A stretch of 64,000 nucleotides of DNA from Mesorhizobium qingshengii (GTDB lineage Bacteria > Pseudomonadota > Alphaproteobacteria > Rhizobiales > Rhizobiaceae): positions 496,001-560,000 of the forward strand of contig NZ_JAPFQA010000002.1 in the NCBI RefSeq assembly GCF_027563465.1, written 5' to 3'. Shown here one piece after another: positions 28,040 through 37,270 of the stretch. The position numbers and the translations under genes were made by a program. The notes beneath the pieces were generated by a model. The model saw only the letters and a program-made list of their open reading frames with translations. It searched no databases and was not told the DNA's origin. Position 1 is the stretch's first letter; each line of letters starts with the position of its first letter.

Positions 28040-29845
28040 ATGAGCACGCCCCTCGACCACATCCGAAATTTCTCCATCGTCGCCCATATCGACCATGGCA
28101 AATCCACGCTTGCCGACCGGCTGATCCAGTCCACCGGCGGGCTGGAGCTGCGCGACATGAAGGAGCAGGTGCTGGACTCGATGGACATCGAGCGCGAGCG
28201 CGGCATCACCATCAAGGCGCAGACGGTGCGGCTGAAGTACCACGCCAACAATGGCGAGGACTATATCCTCAATCTGATCGACACGCCCGGCCACGTCGAC
28301 TTTGCCTATGAAGTGTCGCGCTCGCTCGCCGCCTGCGAGGGCTCGCTGCTGGTCGTCGACGCGAGCCAGGGCGTCGAGGCGCAGACGCTGGCCAACGTCT
28401 ACCAGGCGATCGACAACAACCACGAGATCGTCGTGGTGCTGAACAAGGTCGACCTGCCGGCGGCCGAGCCGGAGCGCATCCGCGAGCAGGTCGAGGAGGT
28501 GATCGGCATCGACGCCTCCAACGCCGTGCTGATCTCGGCCAAGACCGGGCTTGGCATTCCCGACGTGCTGGAAGCGATCGTCCACCAATTGCCGCCGCCG
28601 CGCGAGGGCGACGCGACCGCGCCCTTGAAGGCGATGCTGGTCGACAGCTGGTACGACGCCTATCTCGGCGTCATCGTGCTGGTGCGCGTCATCGACGGCG
28701 TGCTGAAGAAGGGCCAGACCATCCGCATGATGGGCACCGGCGCCAAATACCTGGTCGAGCGCACCGGCGTGTTCACGCCCGCCCGCATCAATGTCGACGA
28801 GCTCGGCCCCGGCGAGTTCGGCTTCTTCACCGGCTCGATCAAGGAAGTGGCCGACACCCGCGTCGGCGACACCATCACCGAGGACAGGCGCCCGACCGCC
28901 AAGGCGCTGCCCGGCTTCAAGCCGGCGCAGCCGGTGGTGTTCTGCGGCCTGTTCCCGGTCGACGCCGCCGATTTCGAGGATCTGCGCGCCGCCGTCGGCA
29001 AATTGCGCCTCAACGACGCTTCCTTCTCCTATGAAATGGAAACCAGTGCGGCGCTCGGCTTCGGCTATCGCTGCGGCTTCCTTGGCCTGCTGCATCTGGA
29101 AATCATCCAGGAGCGGCTGGAGCGCGAGTTCAACCTCGACCTGATCGCCACCGCGCCCTCGGTCGTCTACCGGCTGCTGCTCACCGACGGCTCGGTGAAG
29201 GAACTGCACAACCCGGCCGACATGCCCGACGTGGTGAAGATTTCCGCCATCGAGGAGCCGTGGATCCGCGCCACGATCCTGACCCCCGACGACTATCTCG
29301 GCGGCATATTGAAGCTCTGCCAGGACCGGCGCGGCATCCAGGCCGACCTGTCCTATGTCGGCAAGCGCGCCATGCTGACCTACGACTTGCCGCTCAACGA
29401 AGTCGTGTTCGACTTCTACGACCGGCTGAAGTCGATCTCCAAGGGCTACGCCTCCTTCGACTATCATTTGACCGACTACAGGGAAGGCGACCTGGTGAAG
29501 ATGTCGATCCTGGTCAACGAGGAGCCGGTCGACGCGCTGTCGATGCTGGTGCATCGCACGGCGGCGGAAAAGCGCGGCCGGCAGATGTGCGAGAAGCTAA
29601 AGGAGCTGATCCCGCACCACCTGTTCAAGATCCCGATCCAGGCCGCGATCGGCGGCAAGGTCATCGCGCGGGAAACCATCTCGGCGCTGCGCAAGGACGT
29701 GACCGCCAAATGCTATGGCGGCGACGTCTCGCGCAAACGCAAGCTGCTGGACAAGCAGAAAGAAGGCAAGAAGCGGATGCGCCAGTTCGGCAAGGTGGAT
29801 ATTCCGCAGGAGGCGTTCATCCAGGCGCTGAAGATGGGGGACTAA
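28040..29845 (+). CDS. lepA: Elongation factor 4 (LepA)
   Basis: A 601-residue translation GTPase that back-translocates or remodels ribosomes. G1 AHIDHGKST (15-23), IDTPGHVDF and LNKVDL are the GTPase motifs. The C-terminal CTD includes [12 protein letters not shown] and [18 protein letters not shown], specific to LepA. The usual length of about 600 fits ATG 28040, whereas the frame extends 46 codons upstream without family similarity. It is a conserved single-copy gene. Three tandem hairpins follow the stop. Confidence 0.97.
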   Translation: MSTPLDHIRNFSIVAHIDHGKSTLADRLIQSTGGLELRDMKEQVLDSMDIERERGITIKAQTVRLKYHANNGEDYILNLIDTPGHVDFAYEVSRSLAACEGSLLVVDASQGVEAQTLANVYQAIDNNHEIVVVLNKVDLPAAEPERIREQVEEVIGIDASNAVLISAKTGLGIPDVLEAIVHQLPPPREGDATAPLKAMLVDSWYDAYLGVIVLVRVIDGVLKKGQTIRMMGTGAKYLVERTGVFTPARINVDELGPGEFGFFTGSIKEVADTRVGDTITEDRRPTAKALPGFKPAQPVVFCGLFPVDAADFEDLRAAVGKLRLNDASFSYEMETSAALGFGYRCGFLGLLHLEIIQERLEREFNLDLIATAPSVVYRLLLTDGSVKELHNPADMPDVVKISAIEEPWIRATILTPDDYLGGILKLCQDRRGIQADLSYVGKRAMLTYDLPLNEVVFDFYDRLKSISKGYASFDYHLTDYREGDLVKMSILVNEEPVDALSMLVHRTAAEKRGRQMCEKLKELIPHHLFKIPIQAAIGGKVIARETISALRKDVTAKCYGGDVSRKRKLLDKQKEGKKRMRQFGKVDIPQEAFIQALKMGD

Positions 29846-29848
29846 GCG

Positions 29849-29939
29849 GTTCGGCCTTCGGCCGAACGCATCGACCCGGTGGGTCGATGCGAGCGCAAGT
29901 CCGGGTGGGAGCTGCCGCAGGCAGCGGGTCCCACCCCGG
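29849..29939. repeat. Three tandem perfect hairpins after lepA
   Basis: Hairpin 1 is GTTCGGCC/GGCCGAAC (29849-29867) and hairpin 2 is GCATCGACCC/GGGTCGATGC (29868-29890). The third lies around GTGGGAGCTGCC ... GGCAGCGGGTCCCAC. They mark the border between lepA and the lower-GC patch. The first could terminate lepA, although it lacks a T-tract. Confidence 0.6.
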
Positions 29940-29959
29940 GGGGTGCGGTGGAGTAAATC

Positions 29960-31006
29960 TCAAGACGTTCTTGGAAGAGTCCTTTCGTCTTTGGAAAATG
30001 CATCATAGATCGTTTCCAACTGCTCTGTTCCGCCTGCTGTCGGCATCGCGGCTATGCCAAGAAAGGTCGGAGAGTCCAACCAAAATCGAATCTGGACCCC
30101 GAAACTGGTCGAGTGGGCAATTGCCTGAGCCTCAGCTTGTGTGATCTTGGCAAAGACGTTCACATAGATGCCACTCACCACTCGCTCGCACCTATTTGAA
30201 ATATCGATCCTTTCTTCCTCGCCGTTCAATACGATCTCAACAAGGCCGAGTGTAGTCAGTTCGTCCTCCCTACCTTGAGCTTCGATCACAGCCCAGAAAA
30301 AGAAACCCGCTCCCCTGGTGTGCCCAAGCATAACTTTGTGGTGGCCATAGAGCGAATCTCGTTCTCCGCGCACATAGATCATGTTGGCCCGTGCCTGCAC
30401 TGTCCAACTGGTATCGGTCTCGCCACCCGTCACTACGCTGAGCTTCTTTAGATTGTCTTCGTCGGCGATGAGTATTGAATCGCTTCGAACCGACGATGAG
30501 AACTCAAGGAAGTCAGGAGAAACTCCCATATCCGCCATAAATCGAGCAATTCTTGCCGAGAGTAACTGTGTTTGGCCAACGTCGTTGGGCGACGGATTTT
30601 TAAATGAGAACTGATGGACTCCGAACTCTGATCCTTGTGGAAAATATCTTAGCCGGCCACCGAGAAAAATCAGGGTTGCCGCACTCATACACCTGCCAGG
30701 CAACCGCACGCGAGCGGTCATAAGATGCGAAACATCGGAAATCTCATTGCGGTTAAGAAGATACCTGCCGATCGACGTCGAGAACCAGCAATCTCGTATT
30801 ATTCGACCGATGATCATCGCTTCCTCGACGTTGCCGCCGCTCGAATCGATGTAAACAGTCGTCCGAGGCGGAGGCGCAGATCGTTCTACGAATTCGCGAA
30901 ATTTGAGCCCATCTCCCGCCCGAATGGTTCCAAGGGCATTGATCGAAAACGACCCGCCAATGAGCCTTTCAAATTCGGTCTGAGGATCGGTAAATTCGAA
31001 CTGCAA
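29960..31006 (-). CDS. ClpP-fold (crotonase-like) serine protease-like protein, accessory
   Basis: A 348-residue protein. The N-terminal ~200 residues resemble the ClpP/SDH-type fold of COG3904, with YIDSSGGNVEEAMIIGRIIR, catalytic-type Ser108 in GRCMSAATLIFLGG, His131 in EFGVHQF and an Asp near 182-184. The C-terminal ~150 residues match no family I recognise. No signal peptide is seen. TTG 31006 is the only start after an upstream stop and is preceded by AGAGGGG with 6 bases of spacing. It is the last gene of a same-strand group. Base composition is visibly lower in G+C than the surrounding genes. Confidence 0.65.
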   Translation of the reverse strand: MQFEFTDPQTEFERLIGGSFSINALGTIRAGDGLKFREFVERSAPPPRTTVYIDSSGGNVEEAMIIGRIIRDCWFSTSIGRYLLNRNEISDVSHLMTARVRLPGRCMSAATLIFLGGRLRYFPQGSEFGVHQFSFKNPSPNDVGQTQLLSARIARFMADMGVSPDFLEFSSSVRSDSILIADEDNLKKLSVVTGGETDTSWTVQARANMIYVRGERDSLYGHHKVMLGHTRGAGFFFWAVIEAQGREDELTTLGLVEIVLNGEEERIDISNRCERVVSGIYVNVFAKITQAEAQAIAHSTSFGVQIRFWLDSPTFLGIAAMPTAGGTEQLETIYDAFSKDERTLPRTS

Positions 31007-31068
31007 CCGCGACCCCTCTAGAAAACCAGAAAGTGCTCATGACCCGTCGTTAGCTGCCGCAACGAACA

Positions 31069-31332
31069 TCACCAATGAGAAATAGCCGTTAGCGCCTGGG
31101 CGGCGACGGACAAGCCGGCAAAAAATGCCGCGGCGGAATTGATGCGAGCTGTCCGTCTGATCTTGAAAATCGTAGTCTTGTTATCTGTGATCTCAAACGC
31201 AATGTCGCCCTCATCGCCCATGGCGGCGTCAAGCCTTTCTACCGTCTGGATCGAAAAGTAGCTCGACGCCCACCAAAGTATGGCGCTCACCAGACCGCAT
31301 ATCAACGTTACCCAAGTCAAAATATAGACCAT
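31069..31332 (-). CDS. Small two-helix membrane protein
   Basis: An 87-residue protein with an N-terminal membrane helix (VYILTWVTLICGLVSAILWW), a polar centre (AAMGDEGDIAFEITDNKTTI) and a C-terminal hydrophobic stretch (AAAFFAGLSVAAQALTAI). This gives a hairpin with the charged part on one side. No family is recognised. It lies in the lower-GC patch 62 bases upstream of the ClpP-fold gene on the same strand and could be its membrane partner, but this is only inferred from position. Confidence 0.55.
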   Translation of the reverse strand: MVYILTWVTLICGLVSAILWWASSYFSIQTVERLDAAMGDEGDIAFEITDNKTTIFKIRRTARINSAAAFFAGLSVAAQALTAISHW

Positions 31333-31407
31333 TAAATTCCCAGTTACTTAAGACGGCGAGCGGTAACCCGACCTGGTGTGCGAAAGTCCCATATCAAATC
31401 CCTTGTG

Positions 31408-31611
31408 CTACCCATCATCACTGCCATCCATATCCCAATCGATGACACCCTCTCGGATCAGCATCTTGATCTGATCCCAGATTAGGACCCGAGCTACCTC
31501 ACTCGCGGTTTTGCCATGCACGCCCGTCTTTGTAAGCCGTTTCAGATACTTGAGTGTCTCTGGAGGCAAACTCGGATTGAGCGGCGAAGCCTTTTGTTGC
31601 CCCTTCGCCAT
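31408..31611 (-). CDS. Short RHH-like protein (67 residues)
   Basis: A 67-residue protein with LPPETLKYLKRLTKTGVHGK followed by TASEVARVLIWDQIKMLIRE. This is the strand-turn-helix-helix layout of ribbon-helix-helix DNA-binding proteins and their small bacterial relatives. An inverted repeat abuts its ATG, so it may be autoregulated and translated from a short or leaderless transcript; no Shine-Dalgarno is visible. It ends in an acidic tail (DWDMDGSDDG). Its partner and function are unknown. Confidence 0.6.
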   Translation of the reverse strand: MAKGQQKASPLNPSLPPETLKYLKRLTKTGVHGKTASEVARVLIWDQIKMLIREGVIDWDMDGSDDG

Positions 31612-31634
31612 AACTAATTAGTAGCTGATTAGTT
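31612..31634. promoter_or_regulatory. Inverted repeat abutting the RHH-like start codon
   Basis: AACTAAT (31612-31618) and ATTAGTT (31628-31634) are perfect inverted copies, and ACTAATTAGT (31613-31622) is itself a palindrome. The site sits immediately upstream of the - strand ATG at 31611, a common autoregulatory position. Confidence 0.5.
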
Positions 31635-31757
31635 ATTGACCGTCGAATCCGGCCATGTCACGAATTGCACTCGACACTGCCTCTGATTCGTGGTGCGCTA
31701 AGAAAATGAGCGGACGGCCCCTTTACGGAACCGCCCGCCCCATCGCTCTGAGATACC

Positions 31758-31892
31758 TTAGTAGGTCGTCACGTTGGCGCGTGGCGGCCTACGAAAATGA
31801 GATACCACAGTCTCCCATCTTCCGTATCTGAGACGAAGATATTCCCGTACAAAGACGGTCTTCGCTTCGTCCCACACAAATCGCATCTGCAT
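31758..31892 (-). CDS. 44-residue basic protein with perfect Shine-Dalgarno
   Basis: A short gene on the - strand starting with MQMRFVWDEAKTVFVREYLR and ending in VTTY. The leader has AAGGAGGTGA, the full complement of the 16S rRNA 3' end, five bases before the ATG at 31892. Immediately upstream is an 8-bp GC hairpin. The product is aromatic and Arg-rich (two W, two F, three Y). No family is recognised. The initiation site is much stronger than those of neighbouring genes, so it is probably real and highly translated. Confidence 0.55.
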   Translation of the reverse strand: MQMRFVWDEAKTVFVREYLRLRYGRWETVVSHFRRPPRANVTTY

Positions 31893-31907
31893 CGCGATCA
31901 CCTCCTT

Positions 31908-31927
31908 CCCGGGGCAGTTGCCCCGGG
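31908..31927 (-). promoter_or_regulatory. GC hairpin directly upstream of the perfect ribosome-binding site
   Basis: CCCGGGGC and GCCCCGGG form a perfect 8-bp stem with an AGTT/AACT loop, ending at the first base before the AAGGAGGTGA element. It may stabilise the transcript's 5' side or terminate upstream transcription. Confidence 0.5.
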
Positions 31928-32618
31928 CGTGCAGGGCAATGTCGCGAGATAGTGGCGGTCCGAGTCGGATCCGAATCGTGCATTTCCAATATGGCGGATT
32001 CAGATGTTGGCTACCAGCCCTAGCTAATTGAGAGATGATCCAGCTGACCTCAACGCGGCATTACCTGTGCCAAGCGCAGCGCATCTCCCCGGATCGACAA
32101 TGGATGCGTACCGGCGTCATTGGGCGCCGGCCATCGGGGGCTAAATGGACTGTTCGTGAAAAAGATCTATGAAAGGCCAACGCTGAACAGGCGCGAGAAG
32201 CTTTCGGCCGTCACGGCTATAGCGTGTCCAGTGTCGCAGCCCTGCGGATAGCATGCTCTTCAAGCCTGCCCTGCCGGGGCGAGCTTTGAAGCGCTGTCGC
32301 GGGACAGCGCCTTTCTTCAACTCTTCCAGGTCGGTCCGCACCCAACCCTGAGTTGGTTGCTCGTGCGGCACCCGGGCGGTAGAAACGTCGGGCGGCGGAC
32401 TTCATAGGTTCGCCAGTGGCCGGCGCGGGCTCAGGCAACTGCCCTCACCGGCATTCGCGCCGGCCATTCCCCGCACCCTTAAGTTGCCGGATCGGCCCGG
32501 GAGGGCGGATCGCCCGAGGCGACCCTCCGCCGCTTGCCGCCTCGCGCTGCCCTTGGACACCCGCTTTGAGAACGCTCCGCCCAGGAGTATCCTCCGCTCC
32601 GGCTTGGGGGGATTTCAA
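31928..32618. other. Gene-free interval
   Basis: No convincing gene was found here. A 76-codon - strand frame (32141-32371, GTG start) has no ribosome-binding site, and other frames look non-coding. Short symmetric stretches occur around GCGCTGTCGCGGGACAGCGC (32291-32310), which could fold as a hairpin. The stretch spans the transition from the lower-GC patch back to normal composition. Confidence 0.4.
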
Positions 32619-33134
32619 ATGCGTTCCAATTCTCTGGACATCGTCGCCGCGACTGGCCTCGCGATCGGTGGCGCTTTCGGGCTTGCCGGCACCTTCGTGG
32701 GCAGCGACGCGCTGCGCGAAACGCTGTGGACGATCGACGGCGTGGCGCTGGTGGTGGCGACCGCGCTGCTGACGATGAAGTACCAGCGGCTGGGCAATGA
32801 CTGCATAGCTGCCGGCTTCCTGACCTTCCTCGCCGGCGAAAGCCTGTTGCTGGCCGGCAATGCGGCGGGCCTTGAGGCCAGCGTTCCCTCCTATGTCGGC
32901 GGTATTTCGCTGTGGGCGGCAGCACTGGTCCTGGTCAGCGCGCCGAAAACCTTCGCTTTGTGGATGCGGCTCACCGCGCTCGTCGCCGCCCTGCTGTTCG
33001 TCGTCTCGGCTTGCATGATCCTGTGGGGCACGCCCTTGCTGCCGACCTCGTCGCCGCTGCCCGCCGCCGGCTATCCGTTCCTAGTGCTGACCTTCATCGG
33101 CTGGATCTGGACCTTGCTCAGGCCTGTGCGGTGA
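32619..33134 (+). CDS. Multi-helix membrane protein of unknown function
   Basis: A 171-residue protein with about six hydrophobic helices (IVAATGLAIGGAFGLAGTFV, VALVVATALLTMKYQ, YPFLVLTFIGWIWTLL) and few charged residues. ATG 32619 has a GGGGGG-type site close upstream; the open frame continues to 32484 but without membrane character. No domain is recognised. RIME-type repeats follow directly. It is an isolated gene and the function is unknown. Confidence 0.65.
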   Translation: MRSNSLDIVAATGLAIGGAFGLAGTFVGSDALRETLWTIDGVALVVATALLTMKYQRLGNDCIAAGFLTFLAGESLLLAGNAAGLEASVPSYVGGISLWAAALVLVSAPKTFALWMRLTALVAALLFVVSACMILWGTPLLPTSSPLPAAGYPFLVLTFIGWIWTLLRPVR

Positions 33135-33175
33135 GCGGGTCTATCGTCGAAATCCACACCAGGAAGAGCGGCGGC

Positions 33176-33345
33176 GCTGCCCCTCACCTGCCTGCCGGCT
33201 TCCTCTCCCCGTGAAGAACGGGGAGAGGGGCGCTGTCATCGATGGGTTCGCCAATTGTCGACGTCGCAAGGTAGGCATGGGCGTTGCGGCCAGCCCCTTC
33301 TCCCCGTCACTATACGGGGAGAAGTGCCCGGCAGGGCGATGAGGG
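33176..33345. repeat. Two RIME-type elements in tandem
   Basis: Copies at about 33176-33240 and 33292-33345 share CTTCTCCCCGT hairpins and CCTGCCGG / CCCGGCAGGGCGATGAGGGGC flanks. The second closely matches the unit at 39985-40060. Confidence 0.7.
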
Positions 33346-33387
33346 GCGGCGCCGACATCGACAGTGGTCCGCCCCCAAAAGGATTGT

Positions 33388-35028
33388 CTAGGACTCGATC
33401 CACACCTTCTCGAAGTGCTGCTCGAGCGCCTGGTGCTGTTCGCAGCCTTCGACGCCCTTGCGGTAGGTGCGGAAGACCGAGCGCCAGTAGGGCTGGATGA
33501 TGATGCCGGCGTCGCGCAGGTTCTGCTCGATTTTCGCCATGATCTCCTTGCGCGCCTTGGCGTCGGGCACGGCCACCGCCTTGTCGAGCAGGTCGTCGAA
33601 CTCCTTGTTGGCGTAGGCGCTCTCGTTCCAGGCGGCGCCCGACTTGTAGGCGAGCGCCAGCACCTGGACGCCGAGCGGGCGGCCGAGCCATTCGGTGCAG
33701 GAGAAGGGGTATTTGCTCCAGTCGTTCCAGAAGGTGGCGGCCGGCAGCACGGTGCGCTTGATCTTCAGCCCGGCCTCGCGCATCTGCGCGGCAATGGCGT
33801 CGCCGGTGCTCTTTTGCCATTCCACATCGACGGAGATGAGGTCGAATTCGTGGTCGGCCTTGCCGGCCTCGGCAAGCAGCTTCCTCGATGCGTCCGCGTC
33901 GCGCTTGGCCGGGCCGATATCGGCATATTCGGGGTGCATGGGGCCGACATGGTGGTTGTCGGCGGGCTTGCCCCTGCCGTCGAGGCCGAGCTTCAGCACG
34001 GCGGCATTGTCGACGGCAAGCTGGGCGGCGCGGCGCACCTTGACGTCGTCATAGGGCGCGTTGCCGACATTGAAGCGGGCGACGATGGTCGAGCCGGTGG
34101 CGATCTCGGAATTGATCAGCCCCATCTTGCCGGTCTGCGAGACGGCGTCGGAGGCGGTCTCGTGATCGGTGTCGATCTCGCCGGATTCGAAGGCCGACAG
34201 CATGGCATTGGGGTCGGAGCCGTAATCGACCCATTTGATGCCGTCGAGCCAGAATTCGCCCTTCCACCACGGTCTGTCCTTGCGCTTGACCTCGGCGCCG
34301 GTCTCGGCATCCCAGCTGACCAGCTCGCATGGGCCGGTGGTGATCGCCAGCGCCTTCTTCGGGTCAGCCTCGCCGTCATAGGAGCGGTGCATGATCAGCG
34401 CCGGATAGTCGGCCATGCCGGCGATCAGCGAAATGTCGGGTTTCGGCAGATTGAGCCTGATGGTGAAGTCGTCGACCTTCTCGATGCCGCCATCGACCAC
34501 CTTCTTGGTGTCGGCATTGACCAGCGCGCCCATGCGCGCGGCGACCGAATTGCCGGCGACGCCGGCCTCGCACCAGCGGGTGAGGTTGTGGATGACGTCG
34601 TCGGCGTTGAAGGCATCGCCGTTCGACCAGGTGATGCCCTTGCGCACATGAAGGGTGAGGGTCCTGGCGTCGTCGCTGGCTTCCCAGCTTTCGAGCAGCC
34701 AGGGCTCGAAGGAGAAGTCGGTGTTCCAGCGCACCAGATATTCGTTGCAGTGGCGCGCGACATTCGACATCTCGACGCCGTCGAAGGTGCGCGGGTCCTT
34801 GAAGCCCTTGACGTTCATGGCGACGCGCAAGGTGCCGCCGCGCTTGGGCTCGGCGGCGCGGGCAGGGGTGGCGCCGAGGCCGCCCAGCGCCAGCGCGCCG
34901 GCGGCGCTGACGCCGAGGCCGGCCATCAGAGCCAGATATTCGCGGCGGCTGATGCCGCCCTGCCTGAAATCGTCGGCGACGGGCCTGGCTTTCGGGTGCA
35001 GTTTCCGGTCGGTCAGCATGAACTTCAT
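33388..35028 (-). CDS. Tat-exported ABC transporter substrate-binding protein, family 5
   Basis: A 546-residue SBP_bac_5 (peptide/nickel/opine-type) binding protein. The signal is a twin-arginine one, SRREYLAL (27-34), followed by a hydrophobic core and a cleavage site around PARAAE. The mature part begins [20 protein letters not shown] and has the family's [21 protein letters not shown]. Tat export is unusual for the family but is seen in rhizobia. No permease or ATPase genes accompany it. GAGGGAACGACG precedes ATG 35028. Substrates could be peptides, opines or amines; the catabolic genes upstream give context but no proof. Confidence 0.87.
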   Translation of the reverse strand: MKFMLTDRKLHPKARPVADDFRQGGISRREYLALMAGLGVSAAGALALGGLGATPARAAEPKRGGTLRVAMNVKGFKDPRTFDGVEMSNVARHCNEYLVRWNTDFSFEPWLLESWEASDDARTLTLHVRKGITWSNGDAFNADDVIHNLTRWCEAGVAGNSVAARMGALVNADTKKVVDGGIEKVDDFTIRLNLPKPDISLIAGMADYPALIMHRSYDGEADPKKALAITTGPCELVSWDAETGAEVKRKDRPWWKGEFWLDGIKWVDYGSDPNAMLSAFESGEIDTDHETASDAVSQTGKMGLINSEIATGSTIVARFNVGNAPYDDVKVRRAAQLAVDNAAVLKLGLDGRGKPADNHHVGPMHPEYADIGPAKRDADASRKLLAEAGKADHEFDLISVDVEWQKSTGDAIAAQMREAGLKIKRTVLPAATFWNDWSKYPFSCTEWLGRPLGVQVLALAYKSGAAWNESAYANKEFDDLLDKAVAVPDAKARKEIMAKIEQNLRDAGIIIQPYWRSVFRTYRKGVEGCEQHQALEQHFEKVWIES

Positions 35029-35395
35029 CGTCGTTCCCTCTTGTTGGTGCATGCCGCCCAAAAGTGCGCAGCGGTTTTGGGACAACGGCATGCACGAAGA
35101 AAGTCTCGCCCCGGCCAATCGACGCCTGCAAGGGCGGACACGACCGCCGGGGGCGCCATTGCCTGAGGCGATGATAGGGCGGGGTGATGGTGCGGAGTGT
35201 TCGGTTTTCCGCAGTTCTTGTGCGGTGCTCCGCAAGGGGGCTCCAGCTTGGGTTCCTCGCCCCACGAAAGTGGGGAGAGGTGGCTCGGCGAAGCCGAGAC
35301 GGAGAGGGGGTCGCCCTACGAAGGCCCCCTCTCCGGCCGCTTCGCGGCCACCTCTCCCCCGCTTCGCGGGGGCGAGGAACCCAAGTCTTGAAAGG
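35029..35395. repeat. Intergenic region dominated by RIME-type repeats
   Basis: A paired inverted element at about 35253-35390 (CCTCGCCCC..., GGAGAGGTGGC and their inverse CCACCTCTCCCC) occupies most of the gap. The remainder (35029-35250) is low in features apart from the promoter of the binding-protein gene. No gene is seen. Confidence 0.6.
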
Positions 35396-36358
35396 TCAAT
35401 ACGGCCACTCGCCCTTACCCAGCGCCGCGACCGCCGCCACGATCCGCGCGAAAGCCTCCGCTGCCGCCGGCACCGTAGCGCGGGCGCGCAGGAAGCTGTG
35501 CACGAGGCGGGGCTGCTCGTGCCACCATGCCTTGCCGCCGGCGGCAACGATGCGGTCGCGATAGGTCTCGCCGTCCGACGACAGCGGGTCGCATTCGGTC
35601 GTGACGATCACCGTTGGCGGCAGGGCGGAGAAATCGGTGTCGCGCAAAGGCGCGAAGGTCGGGTCGTCCGGCGACTGCCGCTTGGCCGAGCGGATGTCGC
35701 GGCAGAAGGCGATGTCGCCGACGGAGAGCAGCGGCGCTTCGGCGTGCTCGCCATAGGAGCCGGCGGCCTCATCGCCGCCGAGTTCGGGATAGATCAGCAC
35801 CTGGCCGATCGCGGCGCGGGGATGATGGCGGGCCGCCTGCGCCACCGCCGCGGCGAGGTTGCCGCCGGCGCTTTCGCCGCACAGCACGAGCGGCAGGCCG
35901 GTGGCCGCCGCCGCCCACTCGAAGGCGGCCAGCGCGTCGTCGAAGGCGGCGGGGTGGAGATGTTCCGGCGCCAGCCGGTAGTCGACCGACAGCACGTCGA
36001 AACCGGTGCCGGCGCAGAGCTCGGCGCAGATGTCGTCATGGCTGTCGAGGTTGCCGAGAATGAAGCCGCCGCCGTGGTAGTAGACCACCATCGCCGGCGC
36101 CGCCTTGCCGGCGCGCTGGTAGCGGCGGACCGGGATGCCGTGATCCGAGGCGGCGATCAGGCCGTCGCTGGCCTTGACCCCGGGCGGTCGGCCCTGGTGG
36201 AAGGCCCGGCACATGCTGTCATAGACTTCGCGCTGCCTGTCGATCGGCAGGCCGGTGATCTCGGGCGGACACCAGGCGTCGACCGCGTCGATATAGGCCC
36301 ATAGAGCGGGGTCGAGCCGGGTTTCGTATTTGCCGCGAGTCTTGCTTCCGGCCGTCAT
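35396..36358 (-). CDS. HSL-type alpha/beta hydrolase (carboxylesterase)
   Basis: A 320-residue hydrolase of the hormone-sensitive lipase group: oxyanion HGGG (95-98), nucleophile Ser163 in GESAGG, acid Asp257 in ECDPLSSDG and His287 in LVHSFL. It hydrolyses esters of short acyl chains or related amides. Its ATG at 36358 overlaps the stop of the isochorismatase-fold gene (ATGA), so they are co-translated and probably act in one pathway. It is the last gene before the binding-protein gene 368 bases downstream. The substrate is unknown. Confidence 0.88.
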   Translation of the reverse strand: MTAGSKTRGKYETRLDPALWAYIDAVDAWCPPEITGLPIDRQREVYDSMCRAFHQGRPPGVKASDGLIAASDHGIPVRRYQRAGKAAPAMVVYYHGGGFILGNLDSHDDICAELCAGTGFDVLSVDYRLAPEHLHPAAFDDALAAFEWAAAATGLPLVLCGESAGGNLAAAVAQAARHHPRAAIGQVLIYPELGGDEAAGSYGEHAEAPLLSVGDIAFCRDIRSAKRQSPDDPTFAPLRDTDFSALPPTVIVTTECDPLSSDGETYRDRIVAAGGKAWWHEQPRLVHSFLRARATVPAAAEAFARIVAAVAALGKGEWPY

Positions 36359-37035
36359 AGATCGGCGTAAAGCGCGGCCGCGTTGCCGAAGGTGAAGCGC
36401 AGCGGCACCGAGCCTTCGACCTGCCAGGCGGTGACGGTCTCGCCGGCCAGCAGCCGGCAGGCGCCGTCGGTGTCGGTGACGGCACCGCCATAGAGCCGGT
36501 TGGCGAGGTTGAGGATGCCGGTCTGGTGCATGGCCGCGCTGCCGCTGCCGCAGGCATCCTTGACCAGCAGCACGCGAAAGCCTTTGGCCACCGCGTCCTT
36601 GACCGACGCGTCGATGCAGGCCTCGGTCCACACACCGGCGACGACCAGCCATTCGATGCCGCGCGCCTTGAGTTCATCGGCCGCCGGACCGGTGCGGAAA
36701 GCACTGGCCTCGGCCTTGACCAGCAGCGCCTCGCCCCTGGCGGGCGCCACCTCATGGCAGATCTGCGTCAACGGATCGCTCTTGTCGGAGAAGGCCGACT
36801 TGCCATCGGCACCGACGGGATGAAAGGGCCGGTGCTGCTTGTCGAGATCGACGATGTAGGCCCAGTGACAGAGCGGCACATGGTTTTGCCGCGCCGCCGC
36901 CTGCAGGCGCTGGACATTGCCGAGGATGCCGGGAAAGCCCTCGACGAGGTAGCGCTTGTCCTGCCGGTGCTCTTCCTGCAGGTCGATGAAGATAGCGGCC
37001 ACCGTGCCACGCTTGATGGAGATGGGGGACTTCAT
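36355..37035 (-). CDS. Isochorismatase-fold cysteine hydrolase
   Basis: A 226-residue protein with the family's catalytic triad: Asp18 in AIFIDLQ, Lys107 in LLVKAEASAF and Cys140 in GVWTEACI. Members include N-carbamoylsarcosine amidase, nicotinamidase and biuret or ureidoacrylate hydrolases, which cleave C-N bonds of amides. The substrate cannot be read from sequence. It is co-translated with the esterase, and the M24 enzyme and GlxA regulator lie upstream on the same strand, separated by a repeat. The start at 37035 has no strong ribosome-binding site. Confidence 0.86.
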   Translation of the reverse strand: MKSPISIKRGTVAAIFIDLQEEHRQDKRYLVEGFPGILGNVQRLQAAARQNHVPLCHWAYIVDLDKQHRPFHPVGADGKSAFSDKSDPLTQICHEVAPARGEALLVKAEASAFRTGPAADELKARGIEWLVVAGVWTEACIDASVKDAVAKGFRVLLVKDACGSGSAAMHQTGILNLANRLYGGAVTDTDGACRLLAGETVTAWQVEGSVPLRFTFGNAAALYADL

Positions 37036-37045
37036 GCTGCGCCTT

Positions 37046-37232
37046 CGTCATCCCAGGGCAAAGCAGGAGCGAAGCTCCGTCGCGGAGACCCTGGGATCCA
37101 TGCCGCGAGCTTAGCCGAGGAATGCAGCGGTACAAGATCCTGCACCGCCGCAACGCCGAGATGTAACGGCATGGATCCCAGGGTCTCCGCGTCGCTGCGC
37201 TCCTTGCTTCGCCCTGGGATGACGAAGCGATG
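37046..37232. repeat. Two inverted copies of a CATCCCAGGG repeat
   Basis: Copies at about 37046-37105 and 37165-37232 are inverted and share TCATCCCAGGGCAAAGCA and GGAGACCCTGGGATC. Each can form a hairpin. A third related unit is near 48620-48680. They separate the isochorismatase-fold gene from the M24 gene. Confidence 0.65.
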
Positions 37233-37270
37233 GGAGGCTGCGCCGGTTGACAAGGGTCGTGCAAAGACCA

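Noticed and set aside
29849..29939. Tandem hairpins considered as a tRNA
   Set aside because: The stems are adjacent without the cloverleaf arrangement, and no anticodon or TPsiC signature was seen.
31789..31989. A 66-codon - strand frame overlapping the 44-residue gene
   Set aside because: It has no ribosome-binding site and lies out of frame with the strongly initiated small gene, so it was treated as non-coding.
32141..32371. A 76-codon - strand frame in the gene-free interval
   Set aside because: GTG start without a ribosome-binding site and no family resemblance; left as uncertain non-coding.
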